Positions 1 through 5,042 of a stretch of 5,042 nucleotides of DNA are shown here, in pieces. Each line of letters starts with the position of its first letter. Position 1 is the stretch's first letter. Source of the stretch: an uncultured Christensenella sp. (GTDB lineage Bacteria; Bacillota; Clostridia; Christensenellales; UBA3700); the NCBI GenBank assembly GCA_910577795.1, contig CAJTNW010000019.1:383-5424 (forward strand), given 5' to 3'. The notes under the pieces are model-generated. The model was given only the letters and a program-made list of their open reading frames with translations. It searched no databases and had not been told where the DNA came from. Position numbers and translations under genes: made by a program.

Positions 1-2372
1 TGGAAGAAAAAACAACATTACTTTCGGGCAAAGATAACTGGCACACTAAATCTGTAGACAGGGTTGGTGTGCCTAGTATTATGATGACAGATGGACCTCA
101 TGGTGTTAGAAAAATGCTAGAGGGTGAATATGGAATTAAAAGCAAAATTAAAACAACCTGCTTTCCTACAGCCTCTAGTTCTAGTTGTAGTTGGGATGTA
201 AAACTTGCAAACAAAATGGCACGTGCAATTGCTATAGAGGCAAAAGCAAATAATGTTTCTGTTGTTTTAGGTCCTGGTGCCAATATAAAGAGGTCTCCAC
301 TTTGTGGTAGAAATTTTGAGTATTATTCTGAAGACCCGTGGCTTAGTGGAAATATGGCAGGGCATTTTATTGCTGGTATGAATGAGGAAAAAGTAGGTTG
401 CTCTTTAAAACATTTTGCTTGCAATAACCAAGAATTTAGAAGATTTATAGAAAGTAATAATATAGATATGCGTGCTTTAATGGATTTGTATTTAAAAAGT
501 TTTAAGGTTGCGTTAGATATTGCAAAACCTGCAACTATTATGTGTGCGTATAACAAAATTAATGAAGTATATTGCTCTGAAAATAAATGGTTGCTTACTG
601 ATATTTTAAGGGATAAATTTGGTTTTGATGGTCTTGTAATGTCTGACTGGGGTGCTGTAAATAACAGGATAGAGGGTGTAAAAGCCGGACTTGATTTAGA
701 AATGCCGTCTTGCAATGGAGTAAATGACAAAATAATTGAAAATGCTGTTAAAAATGGTGAACTTGACGAAAAATATTTGGATAATGTAGTTCAAAATATT
801 TTGAATTTGGTTGAAAAATATAAGTATATCAACGATATAAAAATTACTTTTGATGAAAAAGAGCACTATGATTTGGCGGTAGAAATTGCTGAAAATTCAG
901 CAGTTTTGCTTAAAAATAACAATAATATTTTGCCTATTAAGGAAAGTGAAAAGGTATTAATTGTTGGTGATATGGCTAAAATTAGTCGTTATCAAGGCGG
1001 TGGAAGTTCGCATATTACTCCATTTTTTGAGTATTCACTTACTGATAGTTTGGATAAGTTTGGTATTAAATACGATTATTTAGATGGTTATCATAAAAAC
1101 TATAAAAAGGACAACCGCGATTTAATCAAAAAAATTGCAAAAGTTGCAGATAATTATGACAAAATTGTAATTTGTGTAGGACTTCCAGATAATATGGAGG
1201 TTGAGGGATTAGATAGAAAACATATTAATTTGCCTCAAACTTATGATAAATTGGTGGAAGAAATATCTAGTATACATAAAAATGTTGTAGCGATTTTATT
1301 TGCAGGTTCTCCTGTAGAATTGCCTTGGAGAGATAAAGTAAATGGTTTACTTAATATGTATCTTGCAGGTAGTGGTAGTGGTGAGGCCTGTGCTAAAATA
1401 TTGTATGGCAAAGTTAACCCTAGCGGTAGACTTGCTGAGAGTTATCCAATAAAATTATCCGATAGTAATTCGTTTAATAATTTTTACTACGATAGTGATA
1501 GAACATATTATTCTGATAGTATTTTTGTTGGCTATAAGTACTATGACATAACAAATACAAAAGTTGCATATCCATTTGGATATGGCTTGAGTTATACAAC
1601 TTTTGAGTATTCAGATATTACTGCAAATGCTAAATGTAATATTAATGATGGCTGCAATATAAACCTTACTATAAAAAATACTGGTAATATGCCAGGTAGT
1701 GAAGTTGTTCAAGTTTATGTAGGAAAGAAAAATTCAAAATACTTAAGACCTATTAAGGAATTAAAGGCATTTGATAAAATTTTTATTGAGCCAAATGAGA
1801 GTAAAAATGTTCAAATAAATTTAAACAGAAAGAATTTTGAAATATTTGATATTAAAAATGACGATTATGTTGTAGAAAATGGTGAATATCAAATATATAT
1901 TTGTAAAAACAGCAATGAAATTATAAAAACTCTTAATGTTGAAGTTGAAAGTAATGATACAATTTTTGGTGATAGTACTGATATGCTTGCTTATATACCA
2001 CAAAATAATGAGTTTTCGTTGGAAAAATTTGAAAAAATTTATGGAAATAAAATTATAGAATCTCGTCCAATTGCTAAAAAAGGGCAATTTACAGAATTTA
2101 ATTGTTTGTCCGAAATTGCAGAATATAGTTTGACTGCAAGATTTATTTTGTTTTGTATAAGAAATATTTTACCTCTTGCAACAGGTGAAGGCAAAAATAC
2201 TGGCGGTTTTATGATGAGTTATGAGCAAATGCGTTCAAATCCATTGTTTAAACTTGGGCAGTCAAGTCAAGGTGCACTATCTGAGCAAAAAATTCAAGGA
2301 ATTGTTGATATTTTTAATGGACATTTGTTTAGGGGTATGGCAAAAATGACTAAAGCAAATAAAAATAATTAA
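1..2372 (+). CDS. Glycoside hydrolase family 3 (beta-glucosidase/xylosidase type), 5'-truncated by window edge
   Basis: Likely cytoplasmic exo-acting beta-glycosidase that removes terminal beta-linked glucose or xylose from oligosaccharides. The reading frame is open from base 3, and 789 residues are visible. The residues before the GTG at 69 (LSGKDNWHTKSVDRVGVP) are family-conserved, so that GTG is internal and roughly 10-20 residues lie off the window. Counting bases 3-5 as residue 1, the TIM-barrel domain runs to about 270. It holds TDGPHGVRK, GRNFEYYSEDP, LKHFACN and the nucleophile Asp215 in VMSDWGA (codon 645-647). The alpha/beta sandwich domain follows, with acid/base candidate Glu401 in EVEGLDR (codon 1203-1205). 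PFGYGLSYTTFEYS leads into a fibronectin III-like domain at about 540-650. A C-terminal extension of about 125 residues ends the protein. No PA14 insert is seen. The substrate cannot be told from sequence. The family call is firm. Confidence 0.95.
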   Translation, partial: EEKTTLLSGKDNWHTKSVDRVGVPSIMMTDGPHGVRKMLEGEYGIKSKIKTTCFPTASSSSCSWDVKLANKMARAIAIEAKANNVSVVLGPGANIKRSPLCGRNFEYYSEDPWLSGNMAGHFIAGMNEEKVGCSLKHFACNNQEFRRFIESNNIDMRALMDLYLKSFKVALDIAKPATIMCAYNKINEVYCSENKWLLTDILRDKFGFDGLVMSDWGAVNNRIEGVKAGLDLEMPSCNGVNDKIIENAVKNGELDEKYLDNVVQNILNLVEKYKYINDIKITFDEKEHYDLAVEIAENSAVLLKNNNNILPIKESEKVLIVGDMAKISRYQGGGSSHITPFFEYSLTDSLDKFGIKYDYLDGYHKNYKKDNRDLIKKIAKVADNYDKIVICVGLPDNMEVEGLDRKHINLPQTYDKLVEEISSIHKNVVAILFAGSPVELPWRDKVNGLLNMYLAGSGSGEACAKILYGKVNPSGRLAESYPIKLSDSNSFNNFYYDSDRTYYSDSIFVGYKYYDITNTKVAYPFGYGLSYTTFEYSDITANAKCNINDGCNINLTIKNTGNMPGSEVVQVYVGKKNSKYLRPIKELKAFDKIFIEPNESKNVQINLNRKNFEIFDIKNDDYVVENGEYQIYICKNSNEIIKTLNVEVESNDTIFGDSTDMLAYIPQNNEFSLEKFEKIYGNKIIESRPIAKKGQFTEFNCLSEIAEYSLTARFILFCIRNILPLATGEGKNTGGFMMSYEQMRSNPLFKLGQSSQGALSEQKIQGIVDIFNGHLFRGMAKMTKANKNN

Positions 2373-2376
2373 GGAA
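2371..2376 (+). promoter_or_regulatory. Ribosome binding site of the acetyltransferase, overlapping the hydrolase stop codon
   Basis: AAGGAA begins inside the TAA stop of the upstream hydrolase (2370-2372). Its AGG core is 5 bases before the ATG at 2380. No promoter is visible between the two genes, so the arrangement suggests co-transcription and probable translational coupling. Confidence 0.65.
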
Positions 2377-2379
2377 AAT

Positions 2380-2937
2380 ATGAAACATTTAGGTACAATT
2401 GAGTTAGAAACTGAAAGACTAATTTTGCGAAAATTTTGTAAAAGTGATGTACAATTTGCGTTTAAAAATTGGACAAGTGATGATAAAGTTACTGAGTTTT
2501 TAAGGTGGCAAACTCATAAGGATATTAAGGAAACAAAATCAGTTATAAATAAGTGGATAAGAAGTTGCAGAAAACCTAATTTTTATCAATGGGCAATTGT
2601 TTTAAAAGAGATTAATGAACCTATTGGTACAATTAGTGGTTTTGGTTTTTGTGAAAAGACAAATAAAGTACATATTGGTTATGGTATTGGTAGCAAGTGG
2701 TGGCACAAAGGCATAACTAGTGAGGCTTTGCATGCAGTTATTAAATTCTTTTTTGAACAAGTTAAGGTAAATAGAATTGAATCGCAACATGACCCTAATA
2801 ACCCTAATTCTGGAAAAGTTATGAAAAAATGTGGCATGCAATATGAGGGTACATTAAGGCAGGCTGACTATAGCAATAAAGGAATAGTAGATGCTTGTAT
2901 GCATAGTTTGTTATCTTCGGATTATTTTAAAAATTAA
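2380..2937 (+). CDS. GNAT family N-acetyltransferase, RimJ/RimL-like (Acetyltransf_3 type)
   Basis: A 185-residue protein predicted to move an acetyl group from acetyl-CoA to an amine. In this subgroup the acceptor is often a protein N-terminus (RimJ/RimL) or a small molecule; the acceptor here is unknown. The N-terminal strand ETERLILRKF (10-19) is the usual opening of the subfamily. The acetyl-CoA loop is IGYGIGSKWWHKGITSEAL (99-117), where WWHKGI stands for the family's G-x-G turn. The late motif has N143, S144, then VMKKCGMQYEGTLR (147-160), the usual strand-helix-strand end of the fold. Length is normal and the domain looks complete. The start is fixed by the AAGG site just upstream. It lies 7 bases after the hydrolase gene and is followed by a strong terminator, so it is probably the last gene of that operon. 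No functional link to the hydrolase can be shown. Confidence 0.93.
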   Translation: MKHLGTIELETERLILRKFCKSDVQFAFKNWTSDDKVTEFLRWQTHKDIKETKSVINKWIRSCRKPNFYQWAIVLKEINEPIGTISGFGFCEKTNKVHIGYGIGSKWWHKGITSEALHAVIKFFFEQVKVNRIESQHDPNNPNSGKVMKKCGMQYEGTLRQADYSNKGIVDACMHSLLSSDYFKN

Positions 2938-2947
2938 TAAAAATATA

Positions 2948-2977
2948 AAAAAATCACGCAAATTTGCGTGATTTTTT
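2948..2977. terminator. Bidirectional intrinsic terminator between convergent genes
   Basis: A perfect inverted repeat is centred between 2962 and 2963. The core ATCACGCAAATTTGCGTGAT is flanked by A-runs on the left and T-runs on the right, so both strands read as a GC-containing stem followed by T residues (six Ts on plus, seven on minus). It begins 10 bases after the acetyltransferase stop (2937) and ends 42 bases before the stop of the minus-strand CDF gene (3020). It can therefore end both converging transcripts. Confidence 0.92.
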
Positions 2978-3019
2978 ATTTTATCGTTTTACTACAAATT
3001 TTTTAAAATGAATAATTTT

Positions 3020-4195
3020 TTAACATTCAGTGTAATTTCTATCCACATTTATAACCAAATTGCAAGTAGAATCTTTTGCTTTGACTAATTGTTGTAATTT
3101 TTCTTTTGTATCATTGTCGGATAGTTTAAATTCCATAGGCAAAACAATATCAAAAATTAAGTTTTTGTTATTTACACCTTGTACCATTCTAAAGTCATGA
3201 ATGGTGATTTTGTCATTAATTTCTTTTGCAAGTTCGCAAATTAAACTTTTGTATTTATTTGATTCTTCGTCATCTTTATTAATTGGGTCCATATGTATTA
3301 GTAGTTGAGTAGTTGGGGTAGTAAGTTCTCTTTCAATTTTATCAATTAATTCGTGACTTTTTAACATATCTTGTTTGCTATCAACTTCAACATGTACGCT
3401 TACAAAAAATCTATTAGGTCCATAATTGTGAATTATCATATCATGTATTCCTAACACCCCATCATAGTTTTGTATACTTTTTGCAATTTCGCTTACCATT
3501 TTTTTATCTGCTTTTTCACCAAGCAATGGGTTAAAAGTGCTTATCATTAATTTAATGCCTTGAATAATAATTAAAAGTGCAACAACTATTCCAAAATAAC
3601 CATCAAGGTTAACATTTACATAATGAGATATTATGGTAGAAATTAATATCATACTACTAACTAAACAGTCATTTACGCAGTCTATAGCAACACCTTTTAG
3701 GGTAGAAGAATTAATTTTTTTGTACATGGCTAAGTTATATGCAAATAGTATTATTTTGACAATAATTGAAAAAACTAATATTCCAATAGTTATAAAACTA
3801 AAAGTTGATGCAGCATTTTCAATAATTTTTTCTACCGAAGATTTTACTAATTCTATGCCAAGCATAATGATTATAAATGATATTATCATCGCTGCAAGAT
3901 ATTCTGCACGGGCATGTCCAAAAGGGTGTTTTTTATCTGCAGGCTTATCTGCAATTTTAAAACTTACTAAACTAACAGCAGAAGATGCGGTATCAGAAAT
4001 ATTGTTTAAACCATCACTTGCAACAGAAATACTGCTAAAAATTAAGCCAACAACAAGTTTTAAAACACCTATAAGACAATTTGCAATAATACCAACAAAA
4101 CTTGCAATTGCCCCAATTAAATTACGTAGTCTTGCTTCAGTTTGTTTTTCTTCAGGCTGTTTTTTTATGATTTTTTTTGCAATAAAAACTGACAT
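3020..4195 (-). CDS. Cation diffusion facilitator (CDF) metal exporter, manganese-type site, tandem C-terminal domains
   Basis: A 391-residue inner-membrane protein predicted to export a divalent metal in exchange for protons. Six hydrophobic segments lie at about 26-50, 53-79, 99-118, 132-155, 167-190 and 198-220. The family signature HPFGHARAE is at 90-98. The predicted membrane metal site is N64 and D68 in segment 2 (DGLNNISD) and D172 and D176 in segment 5 (IDCVND). There is no segment-5 His as in typical zinc exporters; Asn-Asp-Asp-Asp is what I recall for pneumococcal MntE, so Mn2+ is the inferred substrate. The cytoplasmic part has a normal dimerisation domain (about 230-303, with HDMIIH and VHVEVD) plus a second, similar domain (about 315-388, with IHDF), longer than the usual 300-residue CDF. 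ATG at 4195 is preferred because AGGAGG lies 7 bases upstream; TTG at 4201 would sit against that site. The ATG overlaps the stop of the upstream small gene. Confidence 0.94.
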   Translation of the reverse strand: MSVFIAKKIIKKQPEEKQTEARLRNLIGAIASFVGIIANCLIGVLKLVVGLIFSSISVASDGLNNISDTASSAVSLVSFKIADKPADKKHPFGHARAEYLAAMIISFIIIMLGIELVKSSVEKIIENAASTFSFITIGILVFSIIVKIILFAYNLAMYKKINSSTLKGVAIDCVNDCLVSSMILISTIISHYVNVNLDGYFGIVVALLIIIQGIKLMISTFNPLLGEKADKKMVSEIAKSIQNYDGVLGIHDMIIHNYGPNRFFVSVHVEVDSKQDMLKSHELIDKIERELTTPTTQLLIHMDPINKDDEESNKYKSLICELAKEINDKITIHDFRMVQGVNNKNLIFDIVLPMEFKLSDNDTKEKLQQLVKAKDSTCNLVINVDRNYTEC

Positions 4196-4368
4196 TACCA
4201 ATCCTCCTTTATAGAAAGTTTGATATCTGTATAAAATTCTTTATATTTTTCTTTAAACCTTTCGGCATCGTCTTCTGTAAAATATAAATCTTGTGGGTCA
4301 AAATCTGCAATATCAACACCATCATCGTCCATTTTTTCAGAAAGTTTCATTAATGTATAATTATCCAT
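4195..4368 (-). CDS. Small acidic protein of unknown function, first gene of the CDF operon
   Basis: A 57-residue protein that I do not recognise. It has 18 Asp/Glu against 8 Lys/Arg, a net charge near -10. A run of acidic residues covers about 14-36 (DDDGVDIADFDPQD, then TEDDAE), followed by a Lys-rich, probably helical stretch at 37-53 (RFKEKYKEFYTDIKLSI). There is no signal peptide, membrane segment or Cys/His metal motif, so it is presumably cytoplasmic. The ATG at 4368 is chosen because AAAGG lies 7 bases upstream. An in-frame ATG at 4398 sits on the promoter's -10 box and would not be transcribed. Its stop overlaps the CDF start by one base (TAATG), so the two are co-transcribed and probably translationally coupled. 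A role with the transporter (metal buffering, partner or regulator) is only an inference from position. Confidence 0.72.
   Translation of the reverse strand: MDNYTLMKLSEKMDDDGVDIADFDPQDLYFTEDDAERFKEKYKEFYTDIKLSIKEDW
4202..4210 (-). promoter_or_regulatory. Ribosome binding site that fixes the CDF start
   Basis: On the minus strand this reads AAAGGAGGA, a near-perfect anti-16S match. From its GGAGG (4207-4203) to the ATG at 4195 there are 7 bases, which is ideal. The alternative TTG at 4201 would have only 1 base of spacing. The site lies inside the last codons of the small upstream gene, so ribosomes finishing that gene pass directly over it. Confidence 0.88.
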
Positions 4369-4372
4369 ATAA

Positions 4373-4380
4373 CTACCTTT
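4373..4380 (-). promoter_or_regulatory. Ribosome binding site of the small acidic gene
   Basis: The minus strand reads AAAGGTAG. Its AAAGG is 7 bases before the ATG at 4368. It supports that start over the in-frame ATG at 4398, which has no such site and overlaps the promoter. Confidence 0.7.
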
Positions 4381-4396
4381 TGTTGAGAATAAACAC

Positions 4397-4425
4397 ATTA
4401 TAGCATTAAAATTATTATTTTACAA
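4397..4425 (-). promoter_or_regulatory. Promoter of the small gene-CDF operon (extended -10)
   Basis: On the minus strand a -35 box TTGTAA (4425-4420) is followed by a 17-base spacer and a perfect -10 TATAAT (4402-4397), with the extended -10 element TGC (4405-4403). Transcription would start near 4390, leaving a 5' leader of only about 20 bases. That is too short for a metal riboswitch such as yybP-ykoY. Confidence 0.82.
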
Positions 4426-4478
4426 GCATAACAAGTGAATAATCTAAAAAACAATTTAATAAACATAATCACTAAAAA

Positions 4479-4492
4479 ATATTATATAATAT
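4479..4492. repeat. 14-bp perfect palindrome in the divergent intergenic region
   Basis: ATATTATATAATAT is a perfect dyad centred between 4485 and 4486, lying between the two divergent promoters. It consists only of A and T and contains TATAAT on both strands, but neither strand has a good -35 partner at proper spacing. It may be a low-melting spacer or a protein-binding site, or chance in AT-rich DNA. Confidence 0.4.
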
Positions 4493-4514
4493 ATAAATAA
4501 AATCAAATTATCTA

Positions 4515-4543
4515 TTGCATTTTAATTTAAAGTATGCTATAAT
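4515..4543 (+). promoter_or_regulatory. Promoter of citrate synthase (extended -10)
   Basis: A -35 box TTGCAT (4515-4520), a 17-base spacer and a perfect -10 TATAAT (4538-4543) preceded by the extended element TGC (4535-4537). Transcription should start near 4550, giving a leader of about 25 bases. The ten bases ATGCTATAAT (4534-4543) are identical to the -10 region of the divergent operon promoter on the other strand. Confidence 0.84.
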
Positions 4544-4563
4544 ATGCTAGATTATCTATAGCA
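4535..4563. promoter_or_regulatory. Possible operator: repeated TGCTA half-sites over -10 and start of transcription
   Basis: TGCTA occurs at 4535-4539 and again at 4545-4549 (within TATGCTA copies spaced 10 bases apart, one helical turn), and inverted as TAGCA at 4559-4563. The outer pair extends to 7-base inverted arms, TGCTATA (4535-4541) and TATAGCA (4557-4563). A repressor bound here would cover the -10 box and the start point. The first copy doubles as the extended -10, so part of the pattern comes from the promoter itself. Confidence 0.35.
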
Positions 4564-4569
4564 AGGAGG
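4563..4569 (+). promoter_or_regulatory. Ribosome binding site of citrate synthase, with an adjoining ATG-TAA start-stop
   Basis: AAGGAGG lies 5 bases before the ATG at 4575. An ATG at 4570 directly abuts the site and is followed at once by TAA (4573-4575), whose last base is the A of the real start (ATGTAATG). The 4570 ATG is too close to the site to be used efficiently, so 4575 is taken as the start. Confidence 0.85.
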
Positions 4570-4574
4570 ATGTA

Positions 4575-5042
4575 ATGGCAGATTTTAAAAGTTTTTTGGA
4601 AGAGGTGCAGGCCGATATTGATGATTTGGCAGTAATGGCAAAGGAAAGTACTTACATAAAAAGTGAATATTATGACAAGTATGATGTTAAAAGAGGTTTG
4701 CGTGATATTAACGGAAAAGGAGTTTTAACAGGACTTACAGAAATTTCCGACATTATTTCCAGCAAAACTAATGAAGAAGGTAAATCTGTCCCTTGCAAAG
4801 GTGAATTATATTACAGAGGTATCAAGATTCAAGATATTGTAAATGGCTTTGCTGGTTCTGGCAATAGATATGGCTTTGAAGAGGCTGCTTATTTATTGCT
4901 TTTTGGTAAGTTGCCAAACAATAATGAATTAAAAAAATTTATTGATATTTTGGGTGGTTTTAGAAGATTACCTAATAGTTTTGTGCGTGATATTATAATG
5001 AAAGCACCAACAAACGATATGATGATAGCATTGTCACGTTCT
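4575..5042 (+). CDS. gltA: Citrate synthase, N-terminal 156 residues (3' end beyond window)
   Basis: Predicted cytoplasmic enzyme joining acetyl-CoA and oxaloacetate to citrate. In an anaerobe of this type it would mainly supply 2-oxoglutarate for glutamate. The visible part matches the N-terminal large domain of clostridial citrate synthases: a helical leader (1-30), then DKYDVKRGLRDINGKGVLTG (34-53), KGELYYRGIKIQDIV (75-89), GFEEAAYLLLFGKLP (100-114), and FVRDIIMKAP then MMIALSRS (136-156). The catalytic His and Asp residues of the family fall later and cannot be checked. A 2-methylcitrate synthase cannot be excluded, since the families are close. The start is fixed by AAGGAGG five bases upstream, and the promoter at 4515-4543 belongs to this gene. 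The frame is open to the last base with no sign of damage. Confidence 0.92.
   Translation, partial: MADFKSFLEEVQADIDDLAVMAKESTYIKSEYYDKYDVKRGLRDINGKGVLTGLTEISDIISSKTNEEGKSVPCKGELYYRGIKIQDIVNGFAGSGNRYGFEEAAYLLLFGKLPNNNELKKFIDILGGFRRLPNSFVRDIIMKAPTNDMMIALSRS

Larger units (their letters stand above)
4507..4563 (+). repeat. Pair of 13-bp direct repeats flanking the citrate synthase -10 region
   Basis: ATTATCTATTGCA (4507-4519) and ATTATCTATAGCA (4551-4563) differ at one base and start 44 bases apart, close to four helical turns. The first overlaps the -35 box and the second lies just past the expected transcription start and runs into the ribosome binding site. This position suits a pair of operators, but no regulator is recognised. 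Confidence 0.5.

Noticed and set aside
69..71. GTG as the start of the hydrolase
   Set aside because: The frame is open to the window edge and the 22 upstream residues match the conserved family N-terminus, so this GTG encodes an internal valine.
98..730. Minus-strand open frames of 61 and 135 codons (98-283 and 323-730) under the hydrolase
   Set aside because: They are shadows of the well-supported hydrolase gene, with no promoter, ribosome binding site or family resemblance.
1821..2841. Minus-strand open frames of 88 and 79 codons (1821-2087 and 2602-2841)
   Set aside because: They lie antisense to the hydrolase and the acetyltransferase. Their Phe/Ile/Asn-rich translations are typical of reversed AT-rich coding sequence.
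4199..4201. TTG as the start of the CDF gene
   Set aside because: It is one base from the AGGAGG site. The ATG at 4195 has 7-base spacing and makes the overlap with the upstream stop.
3633..4214. A 193-codon open frame on the plus strand, antisense to the CDF gene
   Set aside because: It lies opposite a clear transporter gene, has no ribosome binding site or recognisable product, and its hydrophobicity mirrors the membrane segments on the other strand.
4369..4396. A manganese riboswitch (yybP-ykoY) ahead of the putative Mn exporter operon
   Set aside because: The predicted leader is only about 20 bases, far too short for the element, and there is no terminator or long stem between promoter and gene.
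4486..4509. Extra promoters built on the TATAAT sequences in the 4479-4492 palindrome
   Set aside because: No acceptable -35 box lies 16-18 bases away on either strand, and TATAAT-like words are frequent by chance in this AT-rich stretch.
1..5042. Mobile element, phage, CRISPR, tRNA/rRNA or a new defence-type system
   Set aside because: No transposase or integrase, terminal repeats, spaced repeat array or cloverleaf is visible. The genes are ordinary metabolic and transport families with uniform composition.

Overview
The window is AT-rich DNA with dense coding, strong AGGAGG-type ribosome binding sites and TAA at all four visible stops. The protein families look clostridial, so the source is most likely a low-GC anaerobic Bacillota (Clostridia-like) bacterium, probably from a gut or plant-fibre habitat. 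This placement is inferred from composition and family resemblance, and no finer taxon can be given. The standard genetic code fits every gene.

Layout: (1) Bases 1-2372, plus strand: a family 3 glycoside hydrolase (beta-glucosidase/xylosidase type) missing only a short piece of its N-terminus. (2) Bases 2380-2937, plus strand: a RimJ/RimL-like GNAT acetyltransferase 7 bases downstream, probably in the same transcript. (3) A strong hairpin at 2948-2977 with T-runs on both strands, which can terminate transcription from either side. (4) Bases 3020-4368, minus strand: a two-gene operon. It encodes a 57-residue very acidic protein of unknown function, then a cation diffusion facilitator (CDF) whose start overlaps the small gene's stop (TAATG). 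(5) A divergent intergenic region (4369-4574) with a good promoter on each strand. (6) Bases 4575-5042, plus strand: the first 156 residues of a citrate synthase, cut by the window edge.

The genes do not form one pathway. The hydrolase would release sugars from beta-linked oligosaccharides. The CDF would export a divalent metal; its predicted membrane-site residues, Asn-Asp-Asp-Asp, point to manganese more than zinc. Citrate synthase would feed 2-oxoglutarate and glutamate synthesis. This reads mostly as an ordinary chromosomal region, and I see no mobile element, CRISPR array, RNA gene or clearly new multi-gene system. The points most worth following up are the acidic small protein coupled to the putative Mn exporter, and the repeated half-sites around the citrate synthase promoter.
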